64,000 bases of DNA, taken from assembly GCA_937898525.1 (NCBI GenBank), contig CALCBC010000010.1, positions 1 to 64,000 on the forward strand. Direction: 5' to 3'. The notes under the pieces were generated by a model. It searched no databases. It was not told the origin of the DNA and worked only from the letters and a program-made list of their open reading frames with translations. Source of the DNA: an uncultured Sphingomonadales bacterium (GTDB lineage: Bacteria > Pseudomonadota > Alphaproteobacteria > Sphingomonadales > Sphingomonadaceae). This document shows, piece by piece, positions 10,297-21,417 of this stretch. The translations under genes and the position numbers were made by a program. Numbering within the stretch: position 1 is the first letter of the stretch; each line of letters starts with the position of its first letter.

Positions 10297-10448
10297 CGGC
10301 ACCGAATAGCACGCCGCCGCGGCGATGCCAGCCACACCGTCCGCCGTTGGTCGAGGCCTGTCGACGCTTCGCCTGCAGCCGCCGCCCGCGCTTGCGTGCC
10401 GTGCGCGAACGCCGCAAGACAGGCGCGTCCCCTTTTCAGGAGTCATCG
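10297..10448. promoter_or_regulatory. Shared divergent promoter region of two exported peptidases
   Basis: The 152 nt lie between the start codons of the M16 protease (minus) and the M17 aminopeptidase (plus), so promoters for both must be here. No convincing -35/-10 pair is visible. A ribosome-binding site CAGGAG precedes the plus-strand gene. The inverted arms CTTGCG...CGCAAG, about 16 nt apart, could be an operator, but this is weak. Confidence 0.4.
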
Positions 10449-12032
10449 ATGCCCCGTTCCAGCTTCGCTCTCGCCTCGTTGCTCGCTCTCGCCGTTGTCG
10501 CAGCTCCGGCTGGTGTGACGCTTGCGCAGCCGACGATCGGGTCGGGGGTCGCGCCCGGCGACGTCGGCAACAGTGCCGAACGGCCGATCGAGTTCGCGAC
10601 GCGCGCCGATCCCGAGGCCGCACTGGTGATCGTCGCGCAGTCGGCGACCCTGCCGGACGGCCTACCGCTCGATGAGGAGGAGCGCGCGGCCATCGAGCGC
10701 GCGGTTGCCGCGGCCGGGTTCAAGGGCAAGGCCGGCGAGACGCTGTCGCTGCGCGGCATCGGAGAACGGCCGCGCCTGCTGCTGGTCGGCGTCGGAGAGG
10801 AGCCGACCGCGAACGATGTCGCCGAGGCGGCGGGCAAGGCCGCGCAGGAACTCAAGGGCGAGACGGCGCCGGTCGCCGTGGTCGGCCTGCCCAGTGCCGA
10901 GGCGGCGGCGGACGCGGCGCTCGGCTATCGGCTCGGCCAGTACCGTTTCGACCGCTACAAGACCGGCGTCGACGAGCCGCCGGCCGCGCTGCCGGTCACG
11001 CTGGTGCATGCAGAGGCTTCGGCTGCAGAGGCCGCCTATCGGGCGAGGCAAGAGGGGGTCGCCGAAGGGGTGCGCTTCGCCCGCGATCTGATCAACGAGC
11101 CGGCAAGCGTGATCTACCCCGAAAGCTTCGTCGCCCGGACCCGAGAGGCCTTCAGGGGTATCCCGGGGGTCGAGATCGAGGTGCTCGACGAAGCCGAGCT
11201 GCGCCGGCTCGGGATGGGCGCGTTGGTCGGCGTGGGGCAGGGCTCGCCGCGGGGCTCGCGCCTGCTGCTGGTGACCTGGCGCGGCGCCGATGGCCCGCCG
11301 CTGGCGCTCGTGGGGAAGGGCATCACGTTCGACAGCGGCGGACTGTCGCTCAAGACGAGCTCGGGCATGGCGGACATGAAGGGCGACATGTCGGGCGCGG
11401 CGGCGGTCGTCGGGACAGTGCTGTCGCTCGCGCGCACGCGCGCCCCCGTGCATGTCGTCGCGGTCGCCGCGCTGGCCGAGAACATGCCCGACGGCAACGC
11501 CCAGCGCGTCGGCGACGTGGTGCGTACGATCAGCGGCAAGACGATCGAGATCGTCAATACCGACGCCGAGGGCCGGCTGGTGCTCGCCGACGCCGTGCAA
11601 TACGTCGCCGAGCGGAAGGAGCCGTTTGCGATCGTCGACATTGCCACGCTGACGGGGGCGGCGGTCTCGGCACTGGGGCCCGAGTACGCCGGCCTGTTCA
11701 CGCGCGAGGACGCGATCGCCGAGCGGATTGCCGAGGTCGCCGAACGGGCCGGAGAGCCGGTCTGGCGGCTGCCGCTGCACCCCGACTACGCCAAGGCGGT
11801 CAGGTCCGACATTGCCGACGTCAAGAACTCGGGCACCAGCCCGGCACCGGGCGCGAGCGCGGGGGCGCACTTCATCGAGGCGTTCATCGCCGAGGACATG
11901 CCGTGGGCGCACATCGACATGGCGCCGACGATGTGGGCCGACAGCGCCGGGCCGGTCACGCCGAAGGGCGCGACGGGTTACGGCGTGCGCCTGCTCGACC
12001 TGCTGGCGCGCGAGTGGCGGCCCGGGAGCTAG
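10449..12032 (+). CDS. Exported leucyl aminopeptidase, M17 family
   Basis: A two-zinc aminopeptidase that removes N-terminal residues from peptides. All metal and catalytic residues of PepA are present: K290 and D295 in 'GKGITFDSGG', K302, D313 in 'KGDMSGAA', and D372, E374 and R376 in 'NTDAEGRL' (370-377). Unlike classical cytosolic PepA it begins with a clear Sec signal peptide, 'FALASLLALAVVAAPAG...LAQ', and so should work in the periplasm. The 527-residue length fits. ATG 10449 has an AGGAG site ahead of it. Its divergent neighbour is an exported M16 protease, and a second, leaderless M17 enzyme is encoded at 58136-59515. Confidence 0.93.
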   Translation: MPRSSFALASLLALAVVAAPAGVTLAQPTIGSGVAPGDVGNSAERPIEFATRADPEAALVIVAQSATLPDGLPLDEEERAAIERAVAAAGFKGKAGETLSLRGIGERPRLLLVGVGEEPTANDVAEAAGKAAQELKGETAPVAVVGLPSAEAAADAALGYRLGQYRFDRYKTGVDEPPAALPVTLVHAEASAAEAAYRARQEGVAEGVRFARDLINEPASVIYPESFVARTREAFRGIPGVEIEVLDEAELRRLGMGALVGVGQGSPRGSRLLLVTWRGADGPPLALVGKGITFDSGGLSLKTSSGMADMKGDMSGAAAVVGTVLSLARTRAPVHVVAVAALAENMPDGNAQRVGDVVRTISGKTIEIVNTDAEGRLVLADAVQYVAERKEPFAIVDIATLTGAAVSALGPEYAGLFTREDAIAERIAEVAERAGEPVWRLPLHPDYAKAVRSDIADVKNSGTSPAPGASAGAHFIEAFIAEDMPWAHIDMAPTMWADSAGPVTPKGATGYGVRLLDLLAREWRPGS

Positions 12033-12036
12033 GCCA

Positions 12037-12064
12037 CTTGTGTTGCCCCAAGGCCACACCATCT
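12037..12064 (+). promoter_or_regulatory. Candidate heat-shock (RpoH-type) promoter of clpB
   Basis: CTTGTG at 12037-12042 and CACCATCT at 12057-12064 are separated by 14 nt. They resemble the RpoH consensus CTTGAA and CCCCATnT, with 4/6 and about 6/8 matches. Transcription would begin some 20-25 nt before the clpB start. Heat-shock control of clpB is well established in proteobacteria; this particular site is an inference. Confidence 0.45.
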
Positions 12065-12093
12065 AGGCGCGAGACAAGTTCGAGGGGCACCGC

Positions 12094-14669
<2,576 letters not shown>

Positions 14670-14673
<4 letters not shown>

Positions 14674-16262
14674 CCGTCGGCCAGCGGTCCTAGAGTCTCC
14701 CGCAGGGGTCCGAGCCATTCGGCATAGGGGCGCCAGATCTCAATGCCGTCGCGGTTGAGGGGGCGGCGCACCTGTTCGCTGCTCGGCGTGCGCACGACGC
14801 GGTCGAGCTTGTGGAATTCGAGTACCGCCGGGTCCCAATCGAGGCCGAGGTAGTCGAGGGCGGCGCGGACTTCGCGTTCCGGATCCTCGACCAGCCGCTC
14901 GTATTTCACGTGATGGACCATCCCGGGCGCTACGGCGTCGAGGTGCGTCATCAGGCGAACGTAGTCGACGTAGCATTGTCCGATGTCGCGCAGCGCAAAT
15001 GACGAGGCGTGCGCGCTCGAAAACGACTGCGTGAAGTTCGAGAAGCAGCAATCCATCGGGTGCCGCCTGATGTCGATGAACCGGGCCTGCGGCAGAATCC
15101 GGCGGATGAAGAGGATGTTGCTCCAGTTGTGCGGCAGCTTGTCGACGAACAGGCGCTTGCCGGTCTTGCGGTGCCAGCCGGCGCGGCGGAGGTAGTCCCG
15201 GCCCATCGCCGCGGCCTGCTCGGGACTCAAACCGGCGATGAGCTGCGGCACAGTCACTCGCCCGCGCCGGGTCGCCATTTCCATGGCGGTGCGGAGGATC
15301 GCCGGAGCGTAGGGCAGCTCGCCGGCAGCCTCGACCTCGGGATGGCTTGCGAGCATCTGTTCGAGCAGGGTGGAGCCGGAACGCGGAAGGCTGACGATGA
15401 AGACCGGAATGCTCTCGTCGATCGGCTCGGCATCGAGCGAGCGGATGAACGCCGGATGGACGGTACGCTCGATCTCGGCGACCTCGGCGGTGAGCTCGCG
15501 CGCATCGTAGCGAAGGCTTTCGGCGCGCTGGCGGTTGCCCTCGGAATAGTGCTCGAAGGCTTCGCGGTAGCGGGCCCGGTCGTGCAGGGCCCGGGCCAGG
15601 GCGAAGTGCAACGGGGCGCTGTTGCGCTCGTCGATGGCGATGGCGATCGCTTCGCGCATTCGGGCTATGTCGTCGTCGGTCAGGATCGGGCGTCTTATGC
15701 TGGCAAGGCCCCACCACGCCTCGCCGCATTCGAAATCCACGTCGATCGCCCGGCGATAGGCCGCGACGGCCTCGTCGACGCGTCCGGCCGCGCGCAGGCT
15801 GTGCCCCCAGGCGATCCACCCGGCCGGCTTGTCGGGATGCTCTCGAACGTGAGCTTCCTGGAGCTTCATCGCCTCGTCGTGCCGCCCCAGCTTGGTGAGG
15901 ATGTGCGCGTGCAGGGCACGCAGGACCGGGTCGTCGCGCTCGCGCTCGAGCTGCTCGAACTCCGCGAGTGCCTCGGTCAGCCGCTCCTGCTGGTTTAGCA
16001 ATGAGGCCAGCGACCGGCGCGTCTCGAAGCTGCGTTCGCCGCGAGCGAGGGCCCGGCGCAGGAAGTGTTCGGCCTGGCCGAGCGCGCCGAGCTGCATCGC
16101 GGTCTGGCCGAGCTGGGCCAGTCCGCGCGGTTCTTCCGGATGCTGGCGCAAGTGGCCGATCAGGACCTGAGCCGCCTGTTCGAGCCGCCCTTCCTCGGCC
16201 AGCGCGGCTGCGCGGCCGAGCGCCGGATAGCCGGCGACCGTCGTATCGGTCGAGATCGTCAC
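14670..16262 (-). CDS. TPR-repeat sulfotransferase
   Basis: A predicted PAPS-dependent sulfotransferase fused behind tetratricopeptide repeats. Residues 10-275 are TPR-like helix pairs (for example 'GRVDEAVAAYRRAIDVDFECGEAWWGLA'), a protein- or peptide-binding scaffold. Residues 285-525 are the sulfotransferase domain: the 5'-phosphosulfate loop is SLPRSGSTLLEQ at 291-302 and the 3'-phosphate strand is RRHPMDCCFS at 399-408. There is no signal peptide, so the domain as predicted is cytosolic. It is the last gene of an operon with a smaller sulfotransferase (10 nt upstream) and a TonB-dependent receptor. The acceptor is unknown; peptide, protein tyrosine or a glycan are all possible. Confidence 0.88.
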
Positions 16263-16272
16263 TGCCCGCCCC

Positions 16273-17058
16273 TCATGTGTAGCCCAGCAGCGCGCGCAGT
16301 CCGGGCGCGTGGTAGTCGACGAGCGCGCGGTGCTGCGGCCCGAGCTTGTCGGGCAGAGGCAGGGTCACGCCGGAGAGGTTCTCGCGCGCAGTTCCGCTCT
16401 GCTTGCGGTCCGAGCCCGTGCGCACGCGGTCGCGCCAATCCGCGGGCATGTCGATCCCGCACGCGTCGAGCAGGCCGGCGAAGAACGTCTCGGCTGCGTC
16501 GCTGTCGAGGTCGCCGACGTGCCGGACCAGGTCCTCGAACTTGACCGGATAGACGCGCGCTCCGAGCCAGGCCGCGGCATTCAGTTCGTAGATGTCGTGG
16601 AGCGAGGGCGCCTTTCCCGGCAGCCCGAAGATCATCATCGTCAGCAGCTCGTCGGCATCGAGTGCGCCCGAGCGCAAGTGCTCGACGTTGCCGGAGAACT
16701 GTTCGGAAAGAAAGAACCGCGCGCGCGCGATGACCCAGTCGTAGGGGTCGCGGTAGAGCAATATCCGGCGCGCCGGCGCGGTCTCGATCGCCGAGGCGTC
16801 GGCGAGGAACAGGTGGCCCCAGCTCAGCCTGGGAGCGCGCGGGTCGAACGCCGCGAGATGCTGCTTGAGGTTGGCCCACTGGATGAAGTCGGCCGCGTAC
16901 TGTTGCTCTACGGGCACGAACATCCGCACGATGTTGCGCAACAGGTGGCTGCCGCTCTTGGGCACGCTGTTGAGGAAGACCGGCTGCCGCAGCGGTGCCT
17001 GCGCGAAACGGGCGTTCTCCGCATCGAGCGTGTCGCGTTGCACCAGAATTCTCGGCAT
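16273..17058 (-). CDS. Small sulfotransferase-domain protein
   Basis: A single-domain sulfotransferase of 261 residues without TPRs. The phosphosulfate-binding loop is VPKSGSHLL (32-40) and the 3'-phosphate motif is YRDPYDWV (102-109), the order and spacing seen in PAPS-dependent enzymes. No signal peptide. The ATG at 17058 follows a GGAGC element; further in-frame upstream sequence runs into the receptor gene in another frame and is not coding. It lies 92 nt after the TonB receptor, beyond a strong stem-loop, and 10 nt before the TPR sulfotransferase. The substrate is not known. Confidence 0.82.
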   Translation of the reverse strand: MPRILVQRDTLDAENARFAQAPLRQPVFLNSVPKSGSHLLRNIVRMFVPVEQQYAADFIQWANLKQHLAAFDPRAPRLSWGHLFLADASAIETAPARRILLYRDPYDWVIARARFFLSEQFSGNVEHLRSGALDADELLTMMIFGLPGKAPSLHDIYELNAAAWLGARVYPVKFEDLVRHVGDLDSDAAETFFAGLLDACGIDMPADWRDRVRTGSDRKQSGTARENLSGVTLPLPDKLGPQHRALVDYHAPGLRALLGYT

Positions 17059-17093
17059 GGGTGGCGAACGAGCTCCTTGCCGGGCTGATAACA

Positions 17094-17125
17094 GAACGGG
17101 CGGCATGTCGCCACGCCGCCCGTTC
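17094..17125 (-). terminator. Strong stem-loop between the TonB receptor and the sulfotransferase genes
   Basis: An 11-bp perfect stem, GAACGGGCGGC (17094-17104) against GCCGCCCGTTC (17115-17125), encloses a 10-nt loop. On the minus strand it follows the receptor stop codon by about 25 nt and is trailed by TGTTATC rather than a clean T-run. It may be a partial terminator or an mRNA-stabilising end that lowers sulfotransferase expression relative to the receptor. Confidence 0.6.
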
Positions 17126-17150
17126 CGTTTGTCCGACGCCAGGGGTGGCG

Positions 17151-20100
17151 TCAGAAGTCCACGCTCAGGTCGATGAACGCGCGCCGCCCGACGAAGCTGT
17201 ACTGCGACGCCGCAACGACCGGGCCGAGCATCGAGATCTGGGCGCCGTTGAGCACGGAAACCCGCGGCGGACGCCGGTCGAAGATGTTGCTGACGCCGGC
17301 CGTGATCGTGAAGTGCTCGCTGAGGTCGTAGCTCAGCGAGGCGTTGTGATAGAACACGGCGGGCGCCGTCAGGTCCGGGCAATAGGTGCCGTAGGCCACG
17401 GTGTTCTGGATGCACGGATCGCCGCCGTTGTCTTCGAGGAAGTCCTCCATGTTCGATGTCGCGCCGATGACGTTGACACCGTAGAACACGCTCAGGCCAT
17501 CGAACGGCGTCTGCCAGTTCAGGCGGAAATCGCCGACCCATTTGGGTGAACCGGCCTCCCCGTTGTCGGACTCGGGGCTCGAGGCGTCCAGCAGCACTAT
17601 CGTGTCGCGCGTCTGCCAGGTCATGTCGGCGGTCAGATTCACCGCGCCCCAGCTGCCGAGGTCCTGGCGCAGGTTGACGGTGACATCGACGCCGCTGTTG
17701 CGCTGGCTGGCGATGTTGATGAACTTGTCGAACACCTCGTTGACGTTGTGCGGCGCCGCCGACTGGCCGCGCGTGAACAGGCTGCACAGCGGATCGTTCG
17801 GGAAGTCCTCCGAGCTGTAGCACCCGAACAGGATGTTGCGGGCCCCGAGCTGGGCGATCTCGCCTTCGACCTTGATGTCGAAATAGTCGACCGCGATGCT
17901 GAGGCGCGTGTCCCCGAGGAAGTCGAACTGCGGCGTGAGCACACCGCCGACGACCCATGCTCGCGAGGTTTCCGACTCGAGCACGCCGAGGCCGCCCTGG
18001 GATACGGCGGTCGCGGTAACGCCCGTTGCCGGATGGTCGGCCGGAATGCCGTCGGCCGCGCAGTTGTCGGCGATACGCTGCGAGATGCGCCCGGCGGCGA
18101 GTTCGGCGCCCCACTGGCGGCACGGATCGATCGCGCGCTGCGACGGGAAGCTCGTCTCGTCAGCAAGGAACTGTTCGAACAGGGCCGGCGCGCGGAACGA
18201 GGTGCCGTAGCTGCCGCGGAGGCGCAACCAGTCGTTGAGCTCCCAGTTCAGGCCGAGCTTGTAGGTGAAGTTGCCGTTGTCCTTGTGCGTCTCGCCGTCG
18301 GATTCGCGCGTAGCGCTGACGTTGGTCAGGCGCCCGCCCGCGGACAGCGTGAAGTCCTGGAAGAACGGCTGGTTGGCAAGGATCGGAACGCGGACTTCGG
18401 CGAAGAACTCCGAAGTGTTGCTGTCGCCGGCGGTGATGCCCGAAGTCGATGCGCCCCACGCGTTGCCCGCACGGGTGATCTCGCCCGGGACGTCCTCGAT
18501 CTTGTCCTTGCGCAGGGTGGCGCCGAACGCGGCCGAGACGGCACCGGCCGGGAGTTCGAACAGGTCGCCCGAGACCGAGCCTTCGAAGGTCAGCTGGGTG
18601 TAGAGCGTGCGGCCCTCTTCCCAATCGAACAGGAAAGCGGCCTGCTCGGGAGTGATGTCGCCGGCGAGGAAGTACGGATCGAGCCACGGAATGTCGATGC
18701 ACTGCTTGCCCGATACCGGGGTCACCGTGCCGACACATGATCCGAACTGGAAGTAGCCCGTGTCGTAACTGTCCTGGAGGATCTGCTCGGTGCGGTAGCG
18801 GCCGACGCTGCGGCTGTACTGGGTGTAGGCTTCCCAGCGCCAGCTCGAGTCCCCGCCGAAGCCGCCGCGCAGCCCCGCGACACCGCGATAGTAGTCGACC
18901 GTCTGGCTGGAGTCTGAGTGGTCGGTGATCGCCGTCGGACTAATGTAATTGACGCCGGTCCAGCCCGCGCCCCAGTAGTTGTAGCCGTTGGGCGAGCCGG
19001 TGCCGTAGAGGTCGCCCGTGTAGCCGAAGGTCCAGAACTGGCGCCAGCCGTTCTGGTAGGTCTCGCGGCGGTTGTAGAGGAACTCGCCGAACAGCTCGAC
19101 CGTGTCGGTGACTTCGAACGAGGCTTCGGCATAGACCGTGTAGAGATCGGTCTCCGGGATGATCGTCTGAGCTTCGACGAACGGGTGGTAGGCGTTCTGG
19201 ACCGCGGTCGTCTCCGGGCTGTATCCGACCGGGAACCAGCCCGCCGGCATGCCGAAGTCGCCCGGGTAGCTGGGCGCGCCGTAAGTCGGGATGCCCAGCG
19301 TCTCTCCGGGATACTGGTACTGCATCAGCACGGTCTGGCCCCGCGGCGAGGTGTTGACGCCGGTGTTGGGGCCGCCGGGCCCGTCGAGCTGCAGGTTGTC
19401 GATCAGGTTGTAGGTCCAGACGTGACCCCAGCGCAGGTCCTCGCAGTGATAGGTACCGGTGCGTGGATCGATCAGGTCGGCGCGTTCGCCGCTCGGCGTG
19501 AAGATGTAGGCTTCCGGGCAGGCGAGATAGCTGCGGTCGCCGCGCGCCAGCTCGTTGGTGTGCGAGTAGTCGCCGGCGATCAGGAAGTGGCCGCGGCCGA
19601 AGTCCTTCCCCCAGATCGCGTTGACACGATACTGCTCGCCGCCGGAATCGAGCGGTGCCGAGACGTTGGCGCCGATCTGCAGGCCGTCGATGTTCGACTT
19701 GGTGTTGATGAGCACGACACCGGCGACCGCGTCCGAACCGTAGACCGACGAGGCGCCAGTCTTGAGGATCTGCACGTCCTGCGCCAGCGACACCGGCAGC
19801 ACGTTGAGGTCGAACGAGGAGACCGCGCCGCGCGTACCCGCCGGTCCGGCGCGGCGGCCATTGAGCAGCACGAGCGTGCGGTTGGCGCCGAGACCGCGCA
19901 GGTCGATGGTCTGCGCGCCCGGCCCGCCGTTGGTCACGAAGTTCGACGAAAGGGCGGAGGTGATCTGGGTGGAGCCCGCCGCGATCGGCGAGCTCTGCAG
20001 CATGGAGGCCGTGTCGAACCGGCCTTCCTTGATCGCGATCTCGGGATCGATGATCGTGATCGGATCGGGGCTGTTGAACGCGGTGGTCCGGCCGATGCGC

Positions 20101-20264
20101 GAACCGACCACGACGATCGTGCCCTCCTGGGCGCTCGATTCCTCGGCGGCTGCGGCAACTTCGGCCGCTGACTCTTCGTCCTGGGCCAGGACGGGTTGCG
20201 CCGTTAGCGCGACGCACAGCGCGATAGGCGCCGCAGCGCCATTCAAACGAGTTCGGAACTTCAC
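17151..20264 (-). CDS. TonB-dependent outer-membrane receptor
   Basis: A 1037-residue outer-membrane receptor that would import a ligand using the TonB-ExbBD energy system. It starts at a GTG with a GGGGGA ribosome-binding site and has a Sec leader ending VLAQ (about residue 27). An acidic Ala/Glu linker follows, then a TonB box-like EGTIVVVGSR (47-56). The plug has 'QTIDLRGLGANRTLVLLNGRR' and 'SSVYGSDAVAGVVLINTKS'. A long 22-strand-type barrel then ends in phenylalanine, the usual BAM signal. The extracellular loops contain several cysteines in pairs. It is the first gene of an operon with two sulfotransferases. The substrate is unknown; siderophore, peptide and sulfated glycan are all open. 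Confidence 0.92.
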   Translation of the reverse strand: MKFRTRLNGAAAPIALCVALTAQPVLAQDEESAAEVAAAAEESSAQEGTIVVVGSRIGRTTAFNSPDPITIIDPEIAIKEGRFDTASMLQSSPIAAGSTQITSALSSNFVTNGGPGAQTIDLRGLGANRTLVLLNGRRAGPAGTRGAVSSFDLNVLPVSLAQDVQILKTGASSVYGSDAVAGVVLINTKSNIDGLQIGANVSAPLDSGGEQYRVNAIWGKDFGRGHFLIAGDYSHTNELARGDRSYLACPEAYIFTPSGERADLIDPRTGTYHCEDLRWGHVWTYNLIDNLQLDGPGGPNTGVNTSPRGQTVLMQYQYPGETLGIPTYGAPSYPGDFGMPAGWFPVGYSPETTAVQNAYHPFVEAQTIIPETDLYTVYAEASFEVTDTVELFGEFLYNRRETYQNGWRQFWTFGYTGDLYGTGSPNGYNYWGAGWTGVNYISPTAITDHSDSSQTVDYYRGVAGLRGGFGGDSSWRWEAYTQYSRSVGRYRTEQILQDSYDTGYFQFGSCVGTVTPVSGKQCIDIPWLDPYFLAGDITPEQAAFLFDWEEGRTLYTQLTFEGSVSGDLFELPAGAVSAAFGATLRKDKIEDVPGEITRAGNAWGASTSGITAGDSNTSEFFAEVRVPILANQPFFQDFTLSAGGRLTNVSATRESDGETHKDNGNFTYKLGLNWELNDWLRLRGSYGTSFRAPALFEQFLADETSFPSQRAIDPCRQWGAELAAGRISQRIADNCAADGIPADHPATGVTATAVSQGGLGVLESETSRAWVVGGVLTPQFDFLGDTRLSIAVDYFDIKVEGEIAQLGARNILFGCYSSEDFPNDPLCSLFTRGQSAAPHNVNEVFDKFINIASQRNSGVDVTVNLRQDLGSWGAVNLTADMTWQTRDTIVLLDASSPESDNGEAGSPKWVGDFRLNWQTPFDGLSVFYGVNVIGATSNMEDFLEDNGGDPCIQNTVAYGTYCPDLTAPAVFYHNASLSYDLSEHFTITAGVSNIFDRRPPRVSVLNGAQISMLGPVVAASQYSFVGRRAFIDLSVDF

Positions 20265-20622
20265 TGGCCAGTCCCCCGAATTATCGCCAGCTCTGCCGGC
20301 AGTCCGCTAGCGTTGCGGCGCTTCGTCGGGCCTGATCTTTGTCCGAACCGAAGCAGCGCAACGGTCGAAACTTTGCGGAAGGCTGGACTGGTTTCAATTC
20401 AAATTACATTCAGGTTCGGCATTCGCCGAGTCATGTGGTAAACGTAACACAGCCCGCGTCTGGTGCATCTCTCCGCCATTGTCGAACGAATGCACCCATC
20501 TTGTGCATAAGGGTCGGCCCGGGCCGTCGCGGCTTGACCGGCCGAAGGGCGCGGCTAAGGGCCGCGTGGACGAGGCGCCGGCCGTCCGGGCCAGGCGGAC
20601 GCAGAGCAGGAAAGGCTGCCAG
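20265..20622. promoter_or_regulatory. 358-nt divergent intergenic region with an AT-rich core and a palindrome
   Basis: This gap separates the TonB receptor (minus) from the HSD10-like dehydrogenase (plus), and promoters for both should lie here. Its centre, about 20390-20450, is notably poorer in G+C than the surroundings, with TTCAATTCAAATTACATTC. At its end is the imperfect palindrome GTGGTAAACGTAACAC. No credible small protein or RNA gene was recognised; frames that continue upstream of the dehydrogenase give Arg/Gly-rich sequence of non-coding type. Confidence 0.5.
20435..20450. promoter_or_regulatory. Candidate operator, imperfect palindrome
   Basis: GTGGTAAACGTAACAC has dyad symmetry with half-sites GTGnTA / TAnCAC. 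It lies midway between two divergent genes, at the edge of the AT-rich stretch. The protein that might bind it is unknown; the MarR regulator 2 kb away is one candidate. Confidence 0.3.
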
Positions 20623-21405
20623 ATGAAGATCGATTCCACGATCGCGGCCGTGGTCACCGGAGGGGCTTCGGGCCTCGGCGAGGCGAGCGCCCGGGCGCTT
20701 GCGGCCAAAGGCGCGAAAGTCGCGCTGTTCGACCTCAACGAGGAGCGGGGCCGGGCGGTCGCCGAGGAGATCGGCGGCATCGCCTGCAAGGTCGACGTTT
20801 CGGACGAAGCGTCGGTGGATGCCGGTTTCGCCAGGGCGCGCGAGGCTCACGGTCAGGAGCGCGTGCTGGTCTGCTGCGCCGGCATCGGGACGATCGGCAA
20901 GACGATCAGGCGCGACCGCGAGACGGGAGAAATCAGCCACCTGCCGGTCGAGCTGTTCCTCAAGACGCTCAAGGTCAACCTCGTCGGCACGTTCCAGTGC
21001 GTCGCCAAGTCGGCGGCCGGGATGATGACGCTGGACGGGCTCGAGGACGGCGAACGCGGGGCGATGGTCTGCACCGCCTCGGTCGCCGCGGTGGATGGCC
21101 AGATCGGCCAGGTAGCCTACTCGGCATCGAAGGCGGGCGTGGCCGGGATGACCCTGCCGATCGCACGCGATTTCATGTCGGAGGGCATCCGCATCAACAC
21201 CATCCTGCCGGGCATCTTCAACACGCCCCTGCTGGCCGGGCTGCCCGAGAAGGCCCAGCAATCGCTCGCCGCCGCGGTGCCTTTCCCCAAGCGGCTCGGC
21301 CGTCCCTCGGAGTATGCCGATCTCGTCATGCTGATGCTCGAGAACGGCTACTTCAACGGGGAGACCGTGCGGCTCGACGGGGCGATCCGCATGCCGCCGA
21401 AATAG
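20623..21405 (+). CDS. HSD10-like 3-hydroxy-2-methylbutyryl-CoA / 3-hydroxyacyl-CoA dehydrogenase
   Basis: A short-chain dehydrogenase that oxidises 3-hydroxyacyl-CoA with NAD+, probably in isoleucine or branched/short-chain fatty-acid breakdown. The 260 residues carry the NAD motif TGGASGLG (12-19), catalytic S153, Y166 and K170 ('YSASK'). The C-terminus closely follows the human HSD17B10 pattern: 'GMTLPIARDFMSEGIRIN', 'PGIFNTPLLAGLPEK', 'VPFPKRLGRPSEYADLV' and 'NGETVRLDGAIRM'. That resemblance, recalled rather than computed, is stronger than to generic FabG. ATG 20623 follows AGGAAAGG. The MTA phosphorylase gene begins 12 nt after it. Confidence 0.88.
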   Translation: MKIDSTIAAVVTGGASGLGEASARALAAKGAKVALFDLNEERGRAVAEEIGGIACKVDVSDEASVDAGFARAREAHGQERVLVCCAGIGTIGKTIRRDRETGEISHLPVELFLKTLKVNLVGTFQCVAKSAAGMMTLDGLEDGERGAMVCTASVAAVDGQIGQVAYSASKAGVAGMTLPIARDFMSEGIRINTILPGIFNTPLLAGLPEKAQQSLAAAVPFPKRLGRPSEYADLVMLMLENGYFNGETVRLDGAIRMPPK

Positions 21406-21417
21406 CGGCGTCCGCGC

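Noticed and set aside
20479..20622. In-frame extension of the HSD10-like gene
   Set aside because: The added sequence is basic and unlike the family; AGGAAAGG precedes the ATG at 20623.
20339..20626. Possible small protein in the receptor/dehydrogenase gap, considered as a sulfated peptide precursor
   Set aside because: Starts only at TTG without ribosome-binding site, has an Arg/Gly-rich tail and no leader-core pattern; codon use is that of non-coding DNA.
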